A stretch of DNA of 64,000 bases from the NCBI GenBank assembly GCA_016187945.1, contig JACPIT010000005.1, forward strand, positions 558,001 to 622,000, given 5' to 3'. The notes beneath the pieces are model-generated. The model had not been told where the DNA came from. It worked only from the letters and a program-made list of their open reading frames with translations, and made no database searches. This DNA comes from Opitutia bacterium. GTDB lineage: Bacteria > Verrucomicrobiota > Verrucomicrobiia > Opitutales > Opitutaceae. Below, one piece after another: positions 9,884 to 19,688 of the stretch. The number at the start of each line of letters is the position of its first letter. The stretch's first letter is position 1. The translations under genes and the position numbers were made by a program.

Positions 9884-10684
9884 TTACTCGCTCCGCTGCC
9901 GCACGGCCTCGAAGAGCGTGATGATCGTCGCCATCGCGACGTTCAGCGAATCCGCCTGACCGGCCATCGGGATGCGCACGAGCACGTCGGCGCCTTTCAT
10001 CCAGAAATCGCTCAGGCCGTATTGCTCGCTGCCCATGACGACTGCGAGCGGACCGCGCAGATCGGTCTTCGTGTAGAGATTGTCCGTGTGCGGCGTCGTC
10101 GCGGCGGTGCGGATGCCCTTCGCCTTCAGCCACGCGTGCACGGTCTGCGAATCGGCGACGACCACCGGCAAGGAGAACAGCACGCCCGTGGACGCGCGGA
10201 CGACGTTGGGGTTGAAAACATCTGTCACCGCGTCGCACACGATCACGGCGTCGCAACCGGCGGCATCGGCGCTGCGGAGGATCGTGCCGAGGTTGCCGGG
10301 CTTCTCGATCGATTCGCAGACGAGCAGGAACGGTGCAGCGCCGAGCGTCAGGTCGTCGAGCGTGCGCCGCCACTGCGGCGCGACGGCGAGCAGGCCGTCC
10401 GGACGCTCGCGGTAGGCGACCTTGGCGAACGCGTCCTTCGACAGCTCGAACAACTGCGCGCCCGCCTGCCGCGCCTGCTCGATCAGCGCCGGCTCGTTCT
10501 CGCCGAGGAACCAATCGGGCGCGAAATAGAGTTCCTTGAGCTTCACGCCCTTCTCCAGGGCCCGACGCACCTCGCGATAGCCTTCGACGAGAAAAAGCCA
10601 CGCCTCGTCGCGCTCGCGCCGTTCGCGCAGGCGCACGAGCTGTTTCACGCGCGGGTTCTGGAGGCTGGTGATTTTTTCGGTCAC
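9884..10684 (-). CDS. TrmH/SpoU-family RNA 2'-O-methyltransferase
   Basis: A 266-residue SPOUT methyltransferase expected to methylate a ribose in rRNA or tRNA. The N-terminal substrate-binding part begins EKITSLQNPRVKQL. The C-terminal SPOUT knot shows its three motifs: SIEKPGNLGTILRSADA (about residues 140-156), VVMGSEQYGLS (about 217-227) and RIPMAGQADSLNVA (about 238-251). I chose GTG 10684 because the residues further upstream are encoded by repeat DNA. The gene is divergent from the m5U methyltransferase gene across a repeat-rich gap. Confidence 0.88.
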   Translation of the reverse strand: MTEKITSLQNPRVKQLVRLRERRERDEAWLFLVEGYREVRRALEKGVKLKELYFAPDWFLGENEPALIEQARQAGAQLFELSKDAFAKVAYRERPDGLLAVAPQWRRTLDDLTLGAAPFLLVCESIEKPGNLGTILRSADAAGCDAVIVCDAVTDVFNPNVVRASTGVLFSLPVVVADSQTVHAWLKAKGIRTAATTPHTDNLYTKTDLRGPLAVVMGSEQYGLSDFWMKGADVLVRIPMAGQADSLNVAMATIITLFEAVRQRSE

Positions 10685-10696
10685 GGCAGAAGAGAG

Positions 10697-10879
10697 CCCA
10701 CGAAACACACGAAAGACACGAAAGTGCCAAAGCTTATTTAGCCCGCGGAGTGCGCCGCAAATTTCCGCGAACGAGCGCGAATCGGAGCCGCCGCGGGATG
10801 CGCGCCGATTCGCGTGCATTCGCGAGCGCTTCTTCAGGCTTCCGTTGGCGGGTTTCGTGTCTTTCGTGTGAGGCGTGGG
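10697..10879. repeat. Nested inverted repeats between two methyltransferase genes
   Basis: Outer arms CCCACGAAACACACGAAAGA (10697) and TTTCGTGTCTTTCGTGTGAG plus GCGTGGG (to 10879). Inner arms of GCGAATCGG/CCGATTCGCG type lie inside. The GTG start of the m5U methyltransferase gene (10875) lies in the outer right arm. Confidence 0.75.
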
Positions 10880-12350
10880 CCGAAAGAAAAAAATCAACGA
10901 CTACCCGTTCCCGTATCGCACCGAGATCGAGCTGGAGATTTCCACGCTCACGAACCTCGGCCTCGGCCTCGGCCGCGTGACGCTGGCCAGCAGCGGTCAG
11001 CGGTCAGCGGTCAGCGATCAGCCGGACCAGCCGACGCCGGCCGCTGCTGAAATCGAGAATCCAGAATCCAAAATCGAAAATCGCTCGGGCTGGGTCGTGA
11101 TGGTGCCGTTCACGCTCCCGGGCGAGCGCGTGCGGGCGCGCGTTTACCGCAACAACAAGAATTTCTCCGAGGCCGACCTCGTCGAGGTGCTCACGCCGTC
11201 GCCGCACCGCGTCGCGGCGCCGTGCCCGCTCTTCGGTCGCTGCGGCGGCTGCCAATACCAGCACCTGGCCTACGCCGAGCAACTCGCCTGGAAGCGCCGG
11301 CAAGTCGAGGAGCTGCTCGAGCACATGGCCGGCATCGCGTTCCCGGTTTCGCCGGTGATCGGTTCGCCGCGCGAATACGGCTACCGCTCGAAGATCACGC
11401 CGCACTTCCATGTCGGTCGGCCCGACGATCCGCGCACGCCGCCGCCGGCCGAGACGCCGATCGGTTTTCTGAAACAAGGCACGCGCTTCGACCTCGTCGA
11501 CGTGCCGGCGTGTCCGATCGCGACGCCCGAGATCAACGCGAAGCTCCCCGAAGTCCGCGCGCGCACGCGTCAAAGGCTCGCCGCGGGCGAGTTCAAGCGC
11601 GACGCCACGCTCCTGCTGCGCCACGCGCAGGAAGGCGTCATCACCGACTACGACGCCGTGATTCACGAGGTGATCGCCGAGGCAAACTGTAACCTATTAG
11701 GTTACACTTTCGCAAAAGCCGACTCGGCTGCAACCGGGACAACGAGCGCAGCCGGCGAGGCGGACACAGGAGGGCGCACGTTTCGTCTCCACTTCCTCGC
11801 GCGGGATTTTTTCCAAAACAACCCGTTCATCCTGCCGGCGTTCACCGGTTACGTGCGCGATCAGGCGAAGGCCAGCGGCGCGCGGTTTCTCGTCGACGCC
11901 TACTGTGGCAGCGGGCTCTTCGCGCTGAGCTGTGCGCCGGCGTTCGAGCGCGTGGCGGGCGTCGAGGTGAGCGAAACCTCCGTGCAGTTCGCGCGCGAGA
12001 ACGCGGCCGCCAACGGCATCGCCAACGCCGTCTTCTCGGCCGGCGACGCGGCGACGATCTTCGCCGGACTCGATGCGGCGTTCGCACCGACCGAGACGGC
12101 GGTGGTGATCGATCCGCCGCGGAAGGGCTGCGATGAGTCTTTCCTGGCGCAGCTCTTCACGTTCGGGCCGCGCGCGGTCGTCTACGTCTCGTGCGATCCG
12201 GCGACACAGATGCGCGACCTGAGGAGTTTCCTCGCGGCCGGCTACGAGCTGACGGCGGTGCAGCCGTTCGACTTGTTTCCGCAGACGCGCCACCTCGAGT
12301 GCGTGATCAGCCTGCGCCGCGCCTCCGGCGGACAGGTCAGCCACCGCTGA
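10875..12350 (+). CDS. RlmD/RumA-like 23S rRNA (uracil-5-)-methyltransferase
   Basis: A 491-residue RNA m5U methyltransferase of the TrmA/RlmCD family. An N-terminal TRAM domain (about residues 10-105) is followed by iron-sulfur cysteines C117, C123 and C126 (CPLFGRCGGC) and a C-terminal SAM domain with DAYCGSGLFAL. IDPPRKG and the catalytic C440 in VSCDPA are intact. It is usually 400-450 residues; the extra length comes from two heptamer inserts in the TRAM domain (about 40-49 and 59-68) and a palindrome-encoded CNLLGYT (272-278). The methylated uridine cannot be told from sequence. The GTG start lies inside a hairpin repeat. Confidence 0.92.
   Translation: MGRKKKINDYPFPYRTEIELEISTLTNLGLGLGRVTLASSGQRSAVSDQPDQPTPAAAEIENPESKIENRSGWVVMVPFTLPGERVRARVYRNNKNFSEADLVEVLTPSPHRVAAPCPLFGRCGGCQYQHLAYAEQLAWKRRQVEELLEHMAGIAFPVSPVIGSPREYGYRSKITPHFHVGRPDDPRTPPPAETPIGFLKQGTRFDLVDVPACPIATPEINAKLPEVRARTRQRLAAGEFKRDATLLLRHAQEGVITDYDAVIHEVIAEANCNLLGYTFAKADSAATGTTSAAGEADTGGRTFRLHFLARDFFQNNPFILPAFTGYVRDQAKASGARFLVDAYCGSGLFALSCAPAFERVAGVEVSETSVQFARENAAANGIANAVFSAGDAATIFAGLDAAFAPTETAVVIDPPRKGCDESFLAQLFTFGPRAVVYVSCDPATQMRDLRSFLAAGYELTAVQPFDLFPQTRHLECVISLRRASGGQVSHR
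10992..11019 (+). repeat. Heptamer tandem repeat AGCGGTC x4 inside the m5U methyltransferase gene
   Basis: Three perfect AGCGGTC units and one AGCGATC, encoding SGQRSAVSDQ in the TRAM domain. Confidence 0.92.
11051..11078 (+). repeat. Heptamer tandem repeat AATCSAR x4 inside the m5U methyltransferase gene
   Basis: Units AATCGAG, AATCCAG, AATCCAA and AATCGAA, encoding IENPESKIEN. The same units occur in the gap upstream of iolG (52586-52620). Confidence 0.92.
11688..11706. repeat. Coding palindrome, copy 3 (in the m5U methyltransferase gene)
   Basis: TGTAACCTATTAGGTTACA, identical to the core of the second oleD copy and read in the same frame (CNLLGYT). Confidence 0.95.
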
Positions 12351-12549
12351 GCGCTCGGCGGAGGTGTCGTGCCGCGCTGCGCAAGAAGTGAGCAGCGAAA
12401 TTTCGGGCAAGCGATGCGCAGCATGCGGCGCGGGTCTGTGCGATCATTGCGGTGCGCTGCCAACCGTGCTTGTGACGGCGCCGCGCGAAAACAACGCACC
12501 TATGCGCTAACGCCCCGATCCCTGCGTGATCGTCAGGCCGTTAAAATGA

Positions 12550-12580
12550 AGGCGCCGGTCAACCCCGGCGCCTGATTTTT
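12550..12580 (+). terminator. Rho-independent terminator
   Basis: Stem AGGCGCCGG/CCGGCGCCT with loop TCAACC, followed after GA by six T. It lies 200 bases after the m5U methyltransferase stop and is oriented to end transcription from that side. Confidence 0.85.
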
Positions 12581-12605
12581 TGAGGGAAGAGCGGAGATGC
12601 GGGCT

Positions 12606-12679
12606 GTAGGAGCGGCTTGACGCCGCGAAACGAACGTGGCGCGTGCCTCGGAGCAATCGCGGCGTAAAGCCGCTCCTAC
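12606..12679. repeat. REP pair, family GTAGGAGCGGCTTTACGCCG
   Basis: Inverted pair starting GTAG and ending CTAC. Each half folds GCGGC/GCCGC. Other copies are at 44513-44590, 49592-49657 and 53645-53719. Its loop closely matches the 53.6 kb copy. Confidence 0.9.
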
Positions 12680-12702
12680 AGTGCACGCGTGCGTGGGCTC
12701 GG

Positions 12703-12763
12703 AGTAGCGCGGTGCTTCAGTCCGCGCTGTGAGGTTTCAACGCGGGCTGAAGCACCGCGCTAC
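12703..12763. repeat. REP pair, family GTAGCGCGGTGCTTCAGCCC
   Basis: Inverted pair starting GTAG and ending CTAC, with CGCGG/CCGCG stems. It directly follows the previous pair. The same two pairs stand in the same order at 53645-53805. Confidence 0.88.
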
Positions 12764-12771
12764 GGCCGGCT

Positions 12772-14832
<2,061 letters not shown>

Positions 14833-15151
14833 GCGTGGGAGGGGTGGGGTGCGGGGGAACTTACACGCGGAGCGGTGCGCCGCTAGGAAAAAGGCGGGAG
14901 GGCGCGACACGAGATCGGCGCGAGGGATTTTTCGCCCGATCGCTGGAGGCGTTCGTCCGAGGTAGGGCGGCGAGTCCCTTCGCCGCCGGAAACCCGCGGC
15001 GCGGAACGGAGTCCGCGCCCTACCACGACCGCTGTGCGGCGCGAGCGTGCTCCCAGCCGACTTACGTCGGCTGCTTCGGGCGGCGGCGGTGGGGCCGATC
15101 TGTGATTGGCCCGCGCGCGGGCGGGGGTGTTTGGGCCGGCTGAAGCCGGCC
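14833..15151. other. Intergenic region with REP-like hairpins
   Basis: The gap upstream of cstA and downstream of treY. It holds a REP pair (14962-15023), a hairpin CAGCCGACTTACGTCGGCTG at about 15053-15072 and a single REP at 15133-15155. I see no gene. Confidence 0.65.
14962..15023. repeat. REP pair, family GTAGGGCGGCGAGTCCCTTC
   Basis: GTAG...CTAC unit whose halves differ: GGCGGCGA/TTCGCCGCC on the left and GGCGCGGA/TCCGCGCC on the right. A nearly identical copy is at 35153-35214. Confidence 0.88.
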
Positions 15152-15155
15152 CTAC
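15133..15155 (-). repeat. Single REP supplying the treY stop codon
   Basis: On the minus strand: GTAG followed by the GGCCGGCTTCAGCCGGCC palindrome. The TAG within GTAG (15152-15154) is the treY stop codon. Confidence 0.85.
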
Positions 15156-17617
15156 TCTTCCCTCACGAGCATCGCCACGGGGAACTCGGCGAAGAGTTGC
15201 GCGGCGGCGGCGGTGCCTTCGAGCCAGGCCGCGGTGAAGACATGGCGCCATCGTCCCTCGGGCAAGGGCAGGTGCGTGTCCTCCCACGCGCCGCCGAGCG
15301 TGAGCGTGAAGCGCGGCACGGCCACGATCACGCGCTCGCCGCGCTCGAAGGCCAGCAGGTGGCTCGTGCGCGTGCCTTGCGCGATGCGCGGCCGGTAGCG
15401 TGCGCCGCGCGCGAAACACGCGGCGTTCGCCCGGCGCGCGGCGAGGGCGCGCGCGATCAGCCAGAGCTTCGGCAGGCCGGAGTCGATCGCCGCCATCACG
15501 TCGGCGGCCGTCAAGTGCTCGAGGCGCGAGAGAAAATCCACGCGTTGCGCGTAGTCGACGGGCCGGCGGTTGTCGGGATCGACGAGGCTGAGTTCCCACA
15601 GCTCGGTGCCTTGATAAAAATCCGGCACGCCGGGCGCGGTGAGTTTGACGAGCGTCTGCGCGAGGCTGTTGGTGCGGCCGGCGGGCGCAACGAGCGCGAC
15701 GAATTTTTCCAGACTTCCGAGGAACTCGCGCGACGCGAACAGCCCGTGCACGAAATCGCGCAGCGCGTCCTCGTAGCCGGCGTTGGGCGCGTGCCACGAG
15801 GTGCGAATCTTCGCCTCGCGGCAGGCTTTGAGCATGTAGGCCCAGCAGCGTTCCTCGGAGATCGGCCACGCGCCGACGAGCGTCTGGTAGAGCAACCACT
15901 CGGCGTGGCGGTCGGGCGTGCGGTGGTTCCACGCGTCGTGGTTCAGCACCGACCACGCGTGCACGGCTTCGCCCCAGCGGTCGGGGATTTCGGTGAGCAC
16001 GGCGAGGCGCGTGCGGACGTCTTCGCTGCGCTTGTTGTCGTGCGTGGAGGTGGCGAGGAGGTTGTGCGGCCAGTTCGCGCCGAGGTGGTGGCAGAATTCG
16101 TGGAAGCGCTCGGTGGGAATGCCGATGGCGGACGCGGGCGCGCCGACCTCGTTGCAGGCGACGAGGCGATCGTAGACGTAGAACGTCGTGTCCTCGATGC
16201 CCTTCGCGGCGACGGCGGGGCTGAGTTGTTGCCAGCGGCGCAGGAAATCGCGTTCGTGGCCGCTGGGGTTGGCGCGCGTGAGCAGTTGCTGGAGGAAGTC
16301 GAAGACCGCGGCATCGACGTGCGTCGCGAGCATGCGCGCGGCGGTGAGCGAGTCGTTGATGAGGCGCAGGTCTTCGCTCTCGTCGGCGCTGGCGGGGCGG
16401 TAGGTGCGGTAAACGGGCAGTGCGGTCGTGAGGCGCGCGAGCGCCTCGCGCATTTGGCGGCGGCTGAGGTCGCGCTGCGCCCAGTCCTGCTGCGCGAGCG
16501 CGAGGGCGAGATCGGTGAGGCGCTCGAGATCGGCGTTGAAGGCGCGCTCGAGCACCTGGCGTTGCTTCTCGCGGACGACGGCGGGGAAGTTGACGGACTC
16601 CTTGGTGAAATCCGAGTAGAGCGCGGTGAGCGCGTCGGATTTCTGGCCGTCCATCCAGAGGCGGTTTACGCGGGCGAGGAATTCGTAGCCGACGCCGCCG
16701 TCGACCGGCCAGTCGCCGCGGAGCGTCTCGTTCTCGTCGAGGATTTTTTCGACGTAGATGCGGCCGTCGGGCAACCGCTCGCGGAGGCGCTGCAGGTAGC
16801 CGCGCGGGTCGGCGAGGCCGTCGGGGTGATCGATGCGCAGGCCGGCGAGTTCGTCGCGTTCGATCATGCCGCGGATGCGCGCGTGGCAGGCGGCGAAAAC
16901 CTCCGGGCGGTCCATGCGGACGCCGACGAGCGTGCCGACGTCGAAGAAGCGGCGGTAGTTCGTCAACTCGCCTTCGAGGCGCCAGTGGTGGAGGCGGTAG
17001 TGTTGTTGCTCGAGGAGCGCGTGCAGGCGCTCGCGATCGGCGGAGAGGGCGGCGAGTTCGGCGTCGCCGGCATTGGCGAGCGGCGTGTGGGTTTCCGGGC
17101 AGAGCGGCCACGAGTGCTCGAAGTAGCGCACGCGCACGTCGCCGGTGGCGCGGCGCACGAGTTGCAGTTCGCCGACGGCGAGCGCTTCGCCGTAGCGGCG
17201 GCCGAGCGGGCAGAGGTGCACGAGCCAGCGCGTGTCCTCGCGACGCGGCGTGACGTCGAAGAAATTCGCGTAGCGGCTGAGCGGGCCGAAGCGCAGCAGG
17301 TCGTCCCACCACGGATTCTCGGCGGAGACCGCCATGTGGTTCGGCACGAAATCGAGGAGAATGCCGAGGTTGTTCGCACGCGCGGCGGCGACGAAGCGTC
17401 CCCACGCCGGCTCGCCGCCGAGTTGTTCGCTGACGCGCGTGGGATCGGTCACGTCGTAGCCGTGCGTGCTGGTCGCCGCGGCCTGGAGCACGGGCGAGAG
17501 ATAGACGTGACTGATGCCGAGTCCGGCGAGGTAGGGCAGGACGCGCGCGGCGGCGGCGAGCGGGAACTCGGCGTTCAGTTGCAGGCGGTAGGTGGCGATC
17601 CAGTCGGGAGAAGGCAT
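15152..17617 (-). CDS. treY: Malto-oligosyltrehalose synthase TreY
   Basis: An 821-residue GH13 enzyme that converts the reducing-end alpha-1,4 bond of maltodextrins to an alpha,alpha-1,1 bond, giving maltooligosyltrehalose. The N-terminus IATYRLQLNAEFPLAAAARVLPYL is the TreY signature. FVPNHMA (about 90), the nucleophile D263 in GLRIDHPDG and the acid/base E290 in IYVEKIL are all present. The start is the ATG at the family N-terminus; the frame stays open upstream only because of high GC. Its stop codon lies in a REP. A GH15 gene follows upstream on the same strand; treZ is not in the window. Confidence 0.94.
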   Translation of the reverse strand: MPSPDWIATYRLQLNAEFPLAAAARVLPYLAGLGISHVYLSPVLQAAATSTHGYDVTDPTRVSEQLGGEPAWGRFVAAARANNLGILLDFVPNHMAVSAENPWWDDLLRFGPLSRYANFFDVTPRREDTRWLVHLCPLGRRYGEALAVGELQLVRRATGDVRVRYFEHSWPLCPETHTPLANAGDAELAALSADRERLHALLEQQHYRLHHWRLEGELTNYRRFFDVGTLVGVRMDRPEVFAACHARIRGMIERDELAGLRIDHPDGLADPRGYLQRLRERLPDGRIYVEKILDENETLRGDWPVDGGVGYEFLARVNRLWMDGQKSDALTALYSDFTKESVNFPAVVREKQRQVLERAFNADLERLTDLALALAQQDWAQRDLSRRQMREALARLTTALPVYRTYRPASADESEDLRLINDSLTAARMLATHVDAAVFDFLQQLLTRANPSGHERDFLRRWQQLSPAVAAKGIEDTTFYVYDRLVACNEVGAPASAIGIPTERFHEFCHHLGANWPHNLLATSTHDNKRSEDVRTRLAVLTEIPDRWGEAVHAWSVLNHDAWNHRTPDRHAEWLLYQTLVGAWPISEERCWAYMLKACREAKIRTSWHAPNAGYEDALRDFVHGLFASREFLGSLEKFVALVAPAGRTNSLAQTLVKLTAPGVPDFYQGTELWELSLVDPDNRRPVDYAQRVDFLSRLEHLTAADVMAAIDSGLPKLWLIARALAARRANAACFARGARYRPRIAQGTRTSHLLAFERGERVIVAVPRFTLTLGGAWEDTHLPLPEGRWRHVFTAAWLEGTAAAAQLFAEFPVAMLVREE

Positions 17618-17659
17618 GTGATCGAAATCCGATACTCCGGCGCGTGCTTCGGTTTGCCG

Positions 17660-17725
17660 GTAGCAGCGGTCGTGAGGCCGCTGGCGCCAGCCGTCTGACG
17701 GCGGCGGCGACGAGGCAGGAGCTAC
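17660..17725. repeat. REP pair, family related to GTAGCAGCCGACGTGAGGAG
   Basis: Begins GTAGCAGCGGTCGTGAGGCC with a CAGCGG/CCGCTG stem and ends in a weaker CTAC unit. The TAG at 17722-17724 (minus strand) is the stop codon of the GH15 gene. Confidence 0.65.
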
Positions 17726-19545
17726 GACGGCGGCGCGGTGGTGGCGGCGCGCACGTCGGCGGGTTTGGCGCCGTGGCGGGCGAGGTTTTGCGCGGAGTTG
17801 ACGAGGCCGACGTGCGTGAAGGCTTGCGGGTAGTTGCCGAGCTGGCGCTGGAGGCGCGGCTCGTATTCCTCGGCGAGGAGACCGAGCGGGCTGCGGATCG
17901 CGAGGAGCTTCTCGAAGAGCTCGCGCGCGTCGTCTTCGCGGCCGAGCAGGCAGAGGCAGTCGACGAGCCAGAACGTGCAGGGCAGGAACGTGCCTTCGCC
18001 CGGCGGCAGGCCGTCGACGTAGGCGGAGCCGATGGGGTGGTAGCGGTGGATGAGGCCGTTCTGCATCAGGCCGCGCGCGATGGCGTCGATCGTCCGCTCG
18101 ACGCGTGGATCGTGCGCCGGGAGAAAACCGACGAGCGGGATTTGCAACAGCGCGGCGTCGAGCGAGTCGGCGCCGTAGTATTGGACGAACACGCCGCGCT
18201 CGGGGTGCACGCCCTTTTCGCAGACGTCGGCGTGGATCAAGTCGCGGAGCTGTTTCCACGTCGCGGTGTCGCCCTCGAGTCCGAATTCCTCGACGGAGCG
18301 GATGGCGCGGTCGAGCGCGACCCACGCCATGACTTTCGAGTGCGTGAAATGCCGCGCGGGTCCGCGCATTTCCCAGATGCCTTCGTCGGTGCGCGTCCAG
18401 TTTTGCGCCACGTAGTCGACGAGGTGGCGCTGCAATGCCCACGCGGGCTCGCTCAACGGGATGCCGAGGCGGCGGGCCTGGTGCATGGCGTCCATGACTT
18501 CGCCGTAGACATCGAGCTGGAATTGATCGACGGCGGCGTTGCCGCGGCGCACGGGGCGGGAGTTTTCGTAGCCGGGGAGGTGTTTCACCTCGAGCTCCGG
18601 CAGCGAGCGCTCGCCGGCGGCGCCATACATGATCTGCAACTGCGCGGGATCGCCCGCGACGGCGCGCAGCAGCCACTCGATCCACGCGGCGGCCTCTTCG
18701 GTGTAGCCGGCGGCCATGAGCGAGTAGAGCGTGAGCGTGGCGTCGCGCAGCCAGCAGTAGCGGTAATCCCAGTTGCGCACACCGCCGAGGTGTTCGGGCA
18801 ACGAGGTCGTGAGCGCGGCGACGATGCCGCCCGACGGCTGGAACGAGAGCGCCTTGAGCGTGATGAGCGAGCGCACCACCGCCTCGCGATAACGGCCGGG
18901 GTAAGTGCAGCGTTGCGCCCAGGAGGTCCACCACGCGTCGGTGGTGGCGAGGAGCGATTGCGGGTTTTCCGGCTTCGGCGCCGACTCGTGCGACCAATGC
19001 CAGACGAGCACGAACGAGCGGTTTTCCCCGGCGGCGACGCGAAACTCCGCGACGGTCGAGAGATTTTCGCCATGCGTTTCGACGTCGCTGTGGAGCGAAA
19101 GCGCATTCGGTCCCGCGACGGCGCGCAACACGCCCTCGGTGCGGCGCACCCACGGCACGGTCCAGCCGTAGTCGAACCGGATGACGAGGCGCATCGTCAG
19201 GTCGACCTCGCCGCGCAGGCCGCGGACGAGGCGCACGATCTGCCGGTGCGGCGAGAGCAGCGGCATGAAATCCGTGACGAGCACGGCGCCGGTATCGGTC
19301 TCGAATTCGGTTTCGAGCACGAGCGAGTCGGGGCGGTAGCGCTGCGTGGCGCGGAAATTTTCCGCGACGGGCGAGAGGCGCCAGCAGCCGTGGGTCTCGG
19401 TGCCGAGCAGCGCGGCGAAGCACGCGTCGGAGTCGAAGCGCGGCAGGCAGAGCCAGTCGATCGAGCCGTTGCGCCCGACGAGCGCGCCGGTGTGCAGGTC
19501 GCCGATGAAGCCGTAGTCCTCGATGCGCATGCGTCGCGGCAGCAT
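17722..19545 (-). CDS. GH15 glucoamylase- or trehalase-type glycosidase
   Basis: A 607-residue cytoplasmic GH15 enzyme without a signal peptide. The N-terminal beta domain starts RIEDYGFIGDLHTGALVGRNGSIDWLCLPRFDS, and an (alpha/alpha)6 catalytic barrel follows with NWDYRYCWLRDA (about 258-269). The candidate general acid is E392 (GIWEMRG) and the base E559 or E560 (AEEYEP). GH15 proteins of this build include glucan glucosidases and trehalases. Lying next to treY it may trim the maltodextrin or split trehalose; sequence alone does not decide. The start may be ATG 19530 (MRIEDYGF) instead. Confidence 0.9.
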   Translation of the reverse strand: MLPRRMRIEDYGFIGDLHTGALVGRNGSIDWLCLPRFDSDACFAALLGTETHGCWRLSPVAENFRATQRYRPDSLVLETEFETDTGAVLVTDFMPLLSPHRQIVRLVRGLRGEVDLTMRLVIRFDYGWTVPWVRRTEGVLRAVAGPNALSLHSDVETHGENLSTVAEFRVAAGENRSFVLVWHWSHESAPKPENPQSLLATTDAWWTSWAQRCTYPGRYREAVVRSLITLKALSFQPSGGIVAALTTSLPEHLGGVRNWDYRYCWLRDATLTLYSLMAAGYTEEAAAWIEWLLRAVAGDPAQLQIMYGAAGERSLPELEVKHLPGYENSRPVRRGNAAVDQFQLDVYGEVMDAMHQARRLGIPLSEPAWALQRHLVDYVAQNWTRTDEGIWEMRGPARHFTHSKVMAWVALDRAIRSVEEFGLEGDTATWKQLRDLIHADVCEKGVHPERGVFVQYYGADSLDAALLQIPLVGFLPAHDPRVERTIDAIARGLMQNGLIHRYHPIGSAYVDGLPPGEGTFLPCTFWLVDCLCLLGREDDARELFEKLLAIRSPLGLLAEEYEPRLQRQLGNYPQAFTHVGLVNSAQNLARHGAKPADVRAATTAPPS

Positions 19546-19593
19546 AGCCGCGGTGCGGTCCGGCCCGCATGGGGTGGAGACCTATCGGGGAAA

Positions 19594-19687
19594 GTAGAGC
19601 CGGTCTCTGACCGGCTGGTTTTGGCGATGGCTCGCCGACGCGGCGCGCGAGTGTGCTCCCGTTTCGCCGGTCGGAGACCGGCGCTAC
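19594..19687. repeat. REP pair, family GTAGAGCCGGTCTCTGACCG
   Basis: GTAG...CTAC inverted pair with AGCCGGTC/GACCGGCT stems in the gap between the GH15 gene and the GH1-like gene. It ends two bases before the GH1-like stop codon. Confidence 0.82.
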
Positions 19688-19688
19688 T

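Larger units (their letters stand above)
12351..12771. other. Intergenic region with terminator and two REP pairs
   Basis: The convergent gap after the m5U methyltransferase and cstA. The first 200 bases hold no protein I would defend. A strong terminator follows at 12550-12580, then two adjacent REP pairs (12606-12679, 12703-12763). A small RNA ending at the terminator is possible but unproven. Confidence 0.6.

Noticed and set aside
15047-17698. A plus-strand open frame of 883 codons opposite treY
   Set aside because: Shadow of treY; low-complexity charged product, no motif.
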